Assembly: GCF_000226115.1 (NCBI RefSeq)
Contig: NC_016461.1
Coordinates: 620,001-684,000 of the forward strand
Direction of reading: 5' to 3'
DNA from: Thermothielavioides terrestris NRRL 8126
Taxonomy: Eukaryota > Ascomycota > Sordariomycetes > Sordariales > Chaetomiaceae
DNA length: 64,000 nt
This document shows, piece after piece, positions 55,900 through 64,000 of this stretch (the stretch's first letter is position 1; every line of letters begins with the position of its first letter). A program made the translations under genes and the position numbers. The notes under the pieces were generated by a model. The model ran no database searches, was not told the origin of the DNA, and saw only the letters and a list, made by a program, of their open reading frames with translations.

Positions 55900-57330
55900 A
55901 GGGAGGCCTCGACGCGCCAACTAGGTCTCCTTCCTTAGATATAGGTAGTCCTTTGGCCTTACCTTGGCGTTAATCCTATAGTACTATAAGATACCTAGGC
56001 GCGAGCTAAGGGGAGGCGAGGTCGGTGGCCGATGTATTACCTACTCTAGGATCTTCGAGGTAGGGTAGAGGCGAATATCAAAGTTATTATAACTACTTTA
56101 GTTAGTAGGTTAGTTCGATAATAGGTCGAAGTATAGGATAAAGCGGGAGTAGGGCTATAGTAGGGGACAAAGCCGTCTTTAGCCCTACTCTATAGCCTTT
56201 TCGTCTCTAGATAGCACTATATCGTTAGTAGGTAGATACTCGATACCTTCGTTAAACAACGAGAGTACTTCTATAATTGGCTATCTATTAGACCTGCTAG
56301 GGGTCTAGGGTAGGGGATTAGTATATTCCCAAGGGATATAGGCGAGGTTTTTAAAGGGAGAGGATAGATAGCGCTAAGGATATAGGACGAAGGGAACTAG
56401 GGTAATGTTACGCCTAGTAGGAGTTATACTATAGCCGCCTCGCGAAGAGGGGCTAGACTACGATAAGCTTAAAACGTAGTCGACAAGATGGTTGTTAGTG
56501 TTAACGACTATTGTAATAGCGTCGACTAGATAGTGTATATCGCGTTGGTAGGCTTCTTCGTTACTTATTAAGCAATAAGTTAGGTAGGTAGCTAGCTAGG
56601 TAGAGCGGTCTAGGGAGGAGGTAGACGAATTGTAGGGCATTAAAGCCCTATAGCGGCTTAGTATAGTAGAGAAGGCGACTAGGGTCTAGGGGATAGTACG
56701 AGTCGAGGTCCGTTCGGTAGTAGACGGAGGGAGTAGTGCTAGCTAAGTAGGAATACGATATATCTATATATTGTTAAAAGTAGTCTAGAAAGACTATATC
56801 AACTTTTGGAATTCGCGTTTAAGGACTATATAGCGAGCGGGCTACGAGCTTGTCTTCTTCTAGGCTAGGGTCTCAATAGCCTAGCCTATATTATACGCCT
56901 TAAGGATTTTCTTTAGACTAGACCGAAGGTAGGGGTTTATTGTCTATAATATAGAGTCCTACTTATATATAGTATAGGCCCTCCGATATTCTTTGTAAGA
57001 TTTGCTATAACTAGGGGTATATTTGACCTTAGTACTACTAAGGAGACGAACGATATATTGTATATAGAACTTTCCTTTGTTAGGGAGTAGTTCGTTTTCT
57101 TTATTGTCGGAGTCTCCTTCGACAACGAACCTACTAATCGATAGCTTATCGTTCTTCTAGTGATTGTTTTAGTTCTATAACGTTGCAGTTAGCGAGCGAC
57201 TTAGGTCTATAGCGAAGTTGTCCTAGAAGCATTTACATTACGGTCTTCGTTATTATCGCTACTAGGACGGTAGCCTACGCTATTACCTCTAAGAGTAGTA
57301 GTGGCGACTAACATTTTAACGTTCTTATAT
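55900..57330 (-). pseudogene. Degenerate antisense ORF in the Gypsy 3' region, unknown family
   Basis: On the minus strand between the chromodomain and the 3' LTR, one frame is protein-like for about 470 codons once TAG/TAA stops are ignored. Examples, 5' to 3': GKFYIQYIVRLLSSTKVKYT, SYKEYRRAYTIYK, INPYLRSSLKKILKAYNIG, SSRPARYIVLKRELQKLI, STILSRYRALMPYNSS, NEEAYQRDIHYLVDAI, FVLYP.RYLSSPFKNLAYIP and LSLFNEGIEYLPTNDIVLSR. Use of hydrophobic and charged residues is more regular here than in other minus frames. No family was recognised. The frame opposite can also be read in part, because TAG and CTA are mutual complements, so coding status needs a test on less mutated copies. Confidence 0.45.
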
Positions 57331-57928
57331 ATAAATATAGTAGGTGAGTTTTAGAACTATATCGTTATCGTAGAGGGGGGACAAAGAGACTCTTATAGGA
57401 GCTGAGGCAATAGCGAGCAATATATTCGAAGGTATAGGTAGACGCGAGGTAGGAGTACAAAAGAAAAGAAATATATACAAAGCGGAATAGGGAAAACGAT
57501 GTTACTATACGAAAAGGGGGAAGAACAGATTGTAGAGGAGGAAGGGAAGGCGTACGTTAGGTATAAAAAGAAAATATAAGAAAGTCAAGTTACGTAGAAG
57601 AAGGGATTTAAATGACAATAGGCGAGGTTAGATCATATATAATTAGTAGATACACTCAGTACAACGTAGTTGTGATATATAAATGTACAAAGCGAGGAAG
57701 GGCTAATTAGTAGCTTACTAGGCGATATAAACAAACAACTTGAGCCTAGGCAATAGGACGGCCATAAGCGGCAAGGCCTCAATAGGCAACTACGCTAAAC
57801 TACCCCAATAGCGAGGCAGGCACCGTGCAACCGGATAGTAGGTGCCGGCGTCTATTACGACCGGCGCTACGCCAAACCCGAACTACGCTCGATACAACGT
57901 TATATATACTCCGATTCAGCTACCTAAC

Positions 57929-57941
57929 GGGGCGGGGGGGG
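57929..57941 (+). other. Polypurine tract preceding the 3' LTR
   Basis: A G-rich run (GGGGCGGGGGGGG) ends two bases before the 3' LTR, the expected site for plus-strand DNA priming in reverse transcription. It is interrupted by one C. Confidence 0.6.
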
Positions 57942-57943
57942 TA

Positions 57944-58214
57944 TATTATAGATTGGGCTATACCTAGGCTAGGTATATAGGGCTACGCCTAGGATCCACG
58001 GCGGCCCTAGGACGGATCCGTAGCGGCCCCGGGACGGACCTATGGCGGGCCTGCCTCGCGCTCGGAATAACGTTGGTCCGAACCCACTTCGCGAGCCCCT
58101 GAAAAACTCTGTGCGTAGGGACTATAGCCTGTACTTCTCCTTTTTCCTTCCTTAAGGTAGTTGAATAGAATATCGTGCGCTTATCTGCAGACGCTATAAG
58201 GCTAGCACGTTACA
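57944..58214 (+). repeat. 3' LTR of the Gypsy element
   Basis: 271 bp, begins TATTATAGATTGGGC (TG changed to TA) and ends GCTAGCACGTTACA. Same length as the 5' LTR with no indel. It is followed directly by AATAA, the right copy of the target duplication. Confidence 0.9.
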
Positions 58215-59678
58215 AATAACTATATTATAATATTAGTACCTCTAGGTATACAATGTTTATAAGCTTCTCACCTTACCTCTCTAAACTTAATAAGTATATA
58301 TAAACATTATAAATATCTATAACCTAAAACATAGCTATATAAAACTGGCTATAAGAAAATATAGGCTCTTAAGAATCGACATCAATATAAGAAAAAGACT
58401 GCCTCTAAGACTTATTAATAGTCATTGCGAAGCAAAGGCGAACTAGAAACTGCTTATAAACAATAATATAAGGAAAGTCCTCCTCTAAAGAACTCAACTT
58501 AATCTTTAGAATTATCTGCAACTACCTAGTAAAATCACCTATTAAGATTTGCTTTTCAATAATGGACAAAGCAAGCTGAGTTACAACTAGTCGAGTCCTA
58601 TTGCAAAGCCTACTACTAGGGTCAAGGTTTCGAAGTAAAAGAATAGAGGCTTTAACCTTCAAAGTTAGGATAGTAGGTAGAATAGAAGCAAAGTCTAAAG
58701 AAAATAAAAAATCAGGAGATAATATAGGAGTGTTAAGATTCTTACTATTAGGAGGGTTTTCTACCTCGTTGACAAAGAGATACCGAGTTTCCTAACCTAG
58801 AACTAAAGAAATAATAGCTACGTTGATAGAACTTATAGTTGTATTGCAAAGGTAAAGAATCGCTTAGCTTATAAATACTGTTAAGTCTATTATAGTATAC
58901 TCAAGTAAGTATATAGAATAGACCTAATTAACTAACTACTCCTATATAGAACAGAGTATAAAGGGGGGGAGGGGATTAATAGAGCTATAGAAGTAAAGAT
59001 TGTAACTTAGATCCTATAACTAACTTACAAAAGTATAGTTGTTAGTATTAGCTCCTTACACTTGTATATTCTCTGTTAATCTCTAGACCTATAGCTGAGG
59101 CTAAATAGGCGAGTTCTATAAATAGGCTTGAACAATATAACACCTATTACCATTGCGAACAATAGGTAGGATTTATGTAAAGTCCCCCTTTAATATAACT
59201 AAAACTCCTCTAAATAGGCTATCGTAGTTACAAATGTCTTGTAATATACGATCTATAGCTTTGAAGTAGTAGTAGTACTACATTGGAACCTTGTTACACG
59301 AACAAAGTGGGTGCTGCTTAGCCTCGTCAGCTAAAGCAGCGGTTGGAAGGATGGGTGCTAGGCCGGGGCGACGAGGTCTTGGAAAATGGTCGCAATTGAC
59401 GTAGTCTTTGGGAGCCGAGCCGGGGCGACGAGGTGTTGAAGGTCGCGATTGACGTTGTTGCCCTGGATACCGACCTCTAGGTTAGGTCTCAGGAGCTCGA
59501 GGGCTTCGCAATACTTGGAGACCACCCAAGTAAGCAAAACCACAAGTGCTTCCTAGCAGGGCACTCGGGGCACCTACGCCCGTATGTGGTTGCCTAAGCC
59601 ATATAACGCGGTACTACTCGGGCACGCTATTGATGAACACTGGCTCCCTCACAAAGGAGTCTTATGGTTCATCGCACA

Positions 59679-59703
59679 GGTTCGAGTCCAGTAGTGGGCA
59701 CCA
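59679..59703 (-). other. tRNA primer-binding site of the nested element
   Basis: On the plus strand the sequence shows a tRNA 3' half: GGTTCGAGTCC (T-loop), then AGTAGTGGGC and ACCA. Its complement starts two bases after the LTR, the right place for a primer-binding site. No matching 5' tRNA half lies upstream, so it is not a tRNA gene. Confidence 0.65.
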
Positions 59704-59705
59704 CT

Positions 59706-59986
59706 TGTTACACGAACAAAGTGGGTGCTGCTTGACCTCGTTAGCCAAAGCAGCGGGGCACTCAAACCAAGCAGGAACTTTGGAGGAGTGCAAGATCGAT
59801 GTATTGCAAGAGTGTGGAATGTAGGCAAGTGCCTGCCTAAATATAGGAGTGTGGTGGCCTGTGCGTAAGGTGGCTTGTGCACTGTTGTAGGGCCCAGTGC
59901 TATTGTGGGGCCTAGTGGGCCCAGTGGACCCACACTTGCGCAGTTGGCCACAGGTGGCCACAGGTGACCCACAACTGCGTGTAACA
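59706..59986 (-). repeat. Complete LTR of the nested element
   Basis: 281 bp from TGTTACACGCAG to TTCGTGTAACA on the minus strand. Its 3'-terminal 50-odd bp (GCTTTGGCTAACGAGGTCAA region to the end) recur at 59,292-59,344 with a few substitutions, which defines the truncated second LTR. Confidence 0.75.
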
Positions 59987-62369
59987 AACCTTGTCCTAAA
60001 TAATAAGCTTAGTACGTTATAAAAGATTTATAAGCTAAGTGTTCTTTTAGACTATGTAAGTGCTAGCGTCTATAATGTCGATCGGAATTTTGAAACGGCT
60101 GTAAAAAGTGCGGCTACTATTAAGAAGGAGAGCTGCAATGCTAGAAGAAGTAACGTAAAGGACAATATACCCTTGCGAATGAAAGAAAGAAGAGAGACAA
60201 CGATATAAAAAGGTTTTACCAATCCTACTAACGCCTTAGATAGAAAAATAGGCTATTTCAAAGTATAAGTCAACTATAGCTATAATCTCTATAAAGAGAG
60301 CTGCTTAGCTAGCGTTTAACTAAGATCGAATACTTGTAAAGAGAGTTTTCTACTATTGATAGTTGTAACTAAGCTCCGTCTACAACAGAGAATTCTACTC
60401 TATATCCTCCTAGCAGTGACAAACAGCTAGTAAACTAAAGTCAACTAAACACTTGTTGCCATTAGCTAGTAGCTAATTTAATAAAAAGAGCCTAAAGTCG
60501 AAATATAGTTCTTCTAAGTCTAGTGGGACATCTACAATATGCTTAAGGCGGCGTAGAAGATCGTTGCAAAAGGAATTACAAAATTGTAACTATAGCGCTA
60601 CTAGGTCTGTAATGTCGCTAGCAAGGAAGCTAATAGCAAAAAGCTTATAAAAGATATACCCTATTTGCTAGTTTATAGCCTTGTTGAAGTATATAATCTA
60701 GCTCTAGTTAGAGTCGAGTGGGCTAGCTACAATATATATAGCTTAAAAGGTAGGATATTTATAGCTATTTACAGTCTATAAATAGGTAAACGACTAAGTG
60801 CTAAGGACTAAACAAAGAAGAAGACGAAGAAAATACTGCTTACCTATAGTAGAAGAAACGTAGTATATACGCCTAATAGCAGTGCTACGGATATAGGGCT
60901 TCTACTTTTATAACCGCTTGTCCTAGACGAAGTACAAAGGAAAATCAATATAGAGGATATTGCAAATATTCTTATAGGCTACGTTGTAAGCAAAGAATAC
61001 TTCTAGCTTTGTAGTTCTATATTCCAACGCTTCTATAAGCTCCTTAGGAGTACTGTTTACCTAGAAAACAATGTATTGCTAATACTTAAGATGGACTAGA
61101 AGGCGATAAATAGGGGGGAACTCGCGATAGGTATAAAATTCAAAGAGCTATATAACCGCCTCTGCTAGGCTAACGTACTAACATTGCAAGTAGGTATTAA
61201 CCTTATTAAGCTAGTTACTTATAGAGAGTTAAACTGTCGACTAATTAGTCCTCTTATAAATATACTTATATATATACTTAATGGACTTCATAGACGTACA
61301 AATCTCTATATTAATGTAGGCAGTGTACTTGTAAGAGAGATAAGGGTTATAAAGCATAACCTAACGGTTGTTAAATTGCACCTTGTAGCTATTAACCTTA
61401 TAAGTAACTATTTGCCTAGTGTCTCGATGGCGATAGATAGGATACCTATTTTCTAGGATAATAGTCTTCTCTATAAACGCCTTTAGAAAACGCTTCGAAT
61501 AGCTTGCAACCTCTGTATATAGGTTACGAACTATATAAGGAGAGGCAAGGTTATCTAAACTATATAGCCTATAAATTATATTGCTTACAATAATAGCTTA
61601 CAACTAGCTATTAGGATTCTTTACCTTCGTTAGAAGCTTAGCCTAGATGACGTAGTCGACGTTGGTAGGCATGAGAAATAGACGTGCAGACTCTTGTAAA
61701 AGGAAAAGCAAGATGTAGCGATATAGAAGCCTACGCTTCTAGTATTTAATAGTCTAAACAATGCTTATAAACTCGTTAAATAGGTTGCTATACTAAAGCT
61801 TGTAAAGGATAGCTTGGCACTTGAGCTTAAAGATATAGCTAACAATGTTGGGGCAGTCTACTACGGTTTAGCCTAGAAGAAGCTCTTGCTAGATCTTTAC
61901 CTAGTTTAGGTTGGCTATAACTATAATAAATAAAGTAGGATGACCTAGTTTGTAGACAATGGCCATTGAATTCTAATAGTACTGAGCAATGAAGTGTAGG
62001 CCCCTAATATAGCTTGTAGGTAGGACAATTCACTACCTAAGCTTATGAGTATCGCTATTACCTAGTTGTAGCTAGTCCTATACTCCTTAGTACAGTTCTA
62101 TATATAGTTCCTTCTAGTTGTTATAAATCTAATATAGCTTTTGCTAATTGCTTATAGCCTAGAGGTCTACTAAGAACTGCTAGAACAACTGGCGAAAAAG
62201 GAAAGGCGTTTAGCTATAACCTATACGAGGATATAATAGGTACTAATGTTAAACCTACTATAGCAGTAGGCTATGTAAATAGAGTTGGAAAACTGCTATA
62301 GTGGTGGTTATAGTAAGGTAGTTACCCCGAGCCACCTACTCTACACCTCCGGCGCAGTGGCGGTTGTCT

Positions 62370-62465
62370 TCCGAGGGACCTACCCTGCACTATCTCCCAA
62401 CCGACCTACCCTGCACCTCTCCCACGCGACCTACCCTGCACCTCCTACTTACCCTGCACCCACTA
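62370..62465 (+). repeat. Short GC-normal tandem repeat (CGACCTACCCTGCAC)
   Basis: Four imperfect copies of GACCTACCCTGCACCTC-like units in an island of normal composition within the AT-rich block. Confidence 0.6.
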
Positions 62466-62499
62466 TATTTGAACGGCTACATCTAAACTAAACCTTTAC

Positions 62500-64000
62500 T
62501 AAAATAGGACTGGCTTATATATATCGATAGCTTAGTCAAAGGACTATATATCTATATATATACCATTTAGGGTTAGGGTTGGTAAGGCCTTCAAATTAAG
62601 GGTTAAAGTAAGTGGGGCAGTGGAGGCAGTGGGCCCGGTGATTGGTTGGAGCCAGTTCGCGAGCTCGCGAGCCGATTTTTAGGAAAACTCGGCCAAATGA
62701 GTTTTGCGGGTGTGGGAAATCCGCCCCACAGCCCGCTGGCTCGTGCAGAACACTGCACCTAGGCCGGTGAGTATACAAGCGGGAGAGGAGATGCCCGCTC
62801 AGTAGTGGAATACAAAGCTTTTCAACGCAACGCAAGTCTATATTAGTCCTTTATCTAGCCCGTGCCGCACTGCTACTACAGAAGGCTACAGGCCTATTAG
62901 GCCCTGTAAGCCCTTCTAAGTTCTCCTACCCGGTTCTAAGCTATAGTGCCGCGAAAGCTTCTAGAATAACCCAATTTCAATAACTAATACCATTGTCTAA
63001 ACTCAATACTTAGTTAAGTACGGCCCTGCCTTTGGCTATTATAGAGCTATAAGCCCTAGTGAAAGCTAGGATCTCTAAATAGAAATATCAAAGAATAGGC
63101 TAATAGGAGATAGGTAGGGTGATATAGGTAAATGTGGTGCTAGGCCTATATAGAGCCGTTGTCTAAGCGGCGTGTAAAGACAATATTGTAAAAATTAGGC
63201 CTTGAATTCTCCTCTAAAATAAGAATAGCTATCTCATCTGCTATTAGCAGGTTCTTACAACGACGGTTGTAACTATAGCTATAATCTACAACTAAACGCA
63301 ACTGAGGTATAATCACAATTTGCGATATAGCTAAGCTCTAAAGAAAGCGCTTTCTCATAGTTAAGTAGATGCGAATAAAGGGGTTATATCGATAGAGAAA
63401 GTCTATAAAGTGTAATATAAAATTGTGATTAGAGTCTATAAAGAAGAAAGTTCGGTATATAATAGTAGCTTGCAGATTATAAAAAAAAGCTAAGTGTACT
63501 AAGGAGGCTCTCTAAGCACCTTTGTAAGAGGGCTAGCGGTATAGTATAGGGCGCTATAGATTTGAAAATCTATAAGCCTACCACTATGAACATTGTATAT
63601 AGTTTAATTTATAGAAATGGAAGTAAATATAAAAGCCGAATTATAACGACGAAGATAATTACGAAAATAGAACCCTCAAGGATCTTATATATACAACAAG
63701 TGGTCGAGGAAGTCTGGAAGGCGGTGGCTTAGTAGGAAAGAAACGTCGCCCTATAGGCAATAAGAGCTAAATATAGGATTTATAGCTATAGAATTCTATA
63801 GTACTGAAGAGTATTAGCTAAGGAAGAAAATATAACAGATATATAAACGTACGCTAAGACGCTTATCTATCTAATATAACGTACTACACTCAGTGCACTC
63901 GACATCTATTAGGCTAAGATTATACAATACAATAGTTACATTGCCTAAATATAGGTTAGCAACAGTCTATAAAGCACTAATAAAGAGAGCGACGTAACCT
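62500..64000. other. Unclassified AT-rich repeat DNA with a GC-normal island
   Basis: A TTAGGGTTAGGGTT word lies near 62,569. A GC-normal island (about 62,600-62,870) contains the palindrome TTCGCGAGCTCGCGA and could be an LTR or transposon end. From about 62,900 the sequence is again TpA-rich with no motif I could assign; retrotransposon gag-like text is possible but not demonstrable. The element, if any, continues past the window. Confidence 0.4.

Larger units (their letters stand above)
50532..58214 (+). mobile_element. Ty3/Gypsy chromovirus LTR retrotransposon, structurally complete, RIP-mutated
   Basis: A 7683-bp element bounded by two 271-bp direct LTRs and flanked by the 5-bp target duplication AATAA (50,527-50,531 and 58,215-58,219). 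A polypurine tract GGGGCGGGGGGG precedes the 3' LTR. Between the LTRs, plus-strand remnants of gag, protease, reverse transcriptase, RNase H, integrase and a chromodomain follow in Gypsy order. A further 2.2 kb lies between the chromodomain and 3' LTR and contains a degenerate minus-strand ORF. The interior is full of TAG/TAA stops, so it is non-autonomous now. The 5' LTR is followed by GTTCAACTACC, which may be the primer-binding site but does not match an obvious tRNA end. Confidence 0.9.
59292..59986 (-). mobile_element. Small non-mutated LTR element nested in the Helitron
   Basis: A 695-bp insert with TGTTACACG...CGTGTAACA ends and the 5-bp target duplication AACCT on both sides (59,287-59,291 and 59,987-59,991). 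On the minus strand it reads: a full 281-bp LTR (59,986-59,706), two bases, then TGGTGCCCACTACTGGACTC, which is a classical tRNA 3'-end primer-binding site (59,703 downward), then about 335 bp of interior, then only the last 50-odd bp of the second LTR. Composition is normal, without the TpA bias of its surroundings. A 61-codon minus-strand frame inside is not recognised. It is either a TRIM-like element or a deletion derivative. Confidence 0.75.
58230..62280 (-). mobile_element. Helitron relic (Rep/helicase), interrupted by a nested LTR element
   Basis: Minus-strand remnants of a RepHel protein span this region. The N-terminal part (about 62.0-61.2 kb) matches the Helitron-like N domain: DAIAIVYKLGHPTLFII, then a HUH-type site now reading KRRLLYRYILLFL in place of the usual HxHILL, then RYPIYRHRDTRQIV, YNPYLSYKYTAYINIEIC and SIKYIYKYIYK. 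The C-terminal part (about 58.5-58.25 kb) matches the Pif1 helicase end: RLCFAMTINKS followed by QSFSYIDVDS and FYIAMF.VIDIYNVYI. Stops are frequent and the two HUH His codons are Tyr-type, so it is dead. It is split by the LTR element at 59,292-59,986, and its 3' side abuts the Gypsy right border, suggesting that Gypsy also inserted into it. True Helitron termini were not located. Confidence 0.75.
43100..64000. other. RIP-type AT-rich transposon compartment
   Basis: From the pogo border onward base composition shifts to AT-rich, dominated by TA, CTA, TAG and TATA words. All recognisable coding relics carry stops as TAG/TAA at former Gln/Trp codons on both strands. This matches repeat-induced point mutation of CpA to TpA. 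GC-normal islands (LTRs, minisatellite, nested LTR element) interrupt it. Confidence 0.8.

Noticed and set aside
59632..59703. tRNA gene suggested by GGTTCGAGTCC...CCA
   Set aside because: The matching 5' acceptor strand is missing; position right next to an LTR shows it is a primer-binding site.
62569..62584. Telomere end signalled by TTAGGGTTAGGG
   Set aside because: Only two units, internal, and flanked by transposon relics on both sides.

Overview
The window looks like nuclear DNA of a filamentous ascomycete, most likely a Sordariomycete of the Chaetomiaceae/Sordariales type (an inference from gene content and style). The genes are GC-rich and split by short introns, mostly 55-100 bp, with GTRNGT donors, CTAAC/CTGAC branch sites and CAG/TAG acceptors. 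Typical fungal families are present: a Zn2Cys6 regulator, DUF6590, Kex2, Rok1, Atg24/Snx4 and Letm1.

Bases 1-43,100 are a gene-rich, GC-balanced compartment. In order it holds: the 3' part of the Rok1 DEAD-box rRNA-processing helicase (+); a SPRY protein with proline-rich repeats (-); a CocE/NonD-type alpha/beta hydrolase (-) divergent from a PhyH-type Fe(II)/2-oxoglutarate oxygenase (+); a Zn2Cys6 regulator (-) divergent from an MFS transporter (+); a Vcx1-like Ca2+/H+ exchanger (-); a repeat-bearing gap with two MITEs; a caspase-like protein fused to DUF6590 (+); a very large PhoD-like phosphatase (-); the Kex2 proprotein convertase (+); sorting nexin Snx4/Atg24 (-); mitochondrial Letm1/Mdm38 (-); and a mitochondrial-type adenylate kinase (+). 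The hydrolase-oxygenase-regulator-transporter block (4.6-13.7 kb) has the layout of a small catabolic or specialised-metabolism cluster. Snx4 and Kex2 both act in endosome/Golgi traffic, and Letm1 and the adenylate kinase are both mitochondrial, but these neighbours need not be co-regulated.

From about 43,100 to 64,000 the character changes abruptly to an AT-rich, TpA-saturated block full of stop codons. This is the pattern expected of repeat-induced point mutation (RIP). It is a graveyard of nested transposons: a pogo/Fot-type DNA transposon with about 60-bp inverted repeats (43.1-46.0 kb), a 23-bp minisatellite, a Tc1/mariner transposase relic, an unidentified degenerate ORF, a structurally complete 7.68-kb Ty3/Gypsy chromovirus (50,532-58,214; two 271-bp LTRs, 5-bp target duplication, polypurine tract, chromodomain), a Helitron relic on the minus strand, and a small non-mutated LTR element nested in it (59,292-59,986). 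No intact host gene was seen there.

Gene models were spliced by eye. For each, the summed exon length is divisible by three and the junctions restore recognisable family motifs. Family names come from motif recognition, not database searches.
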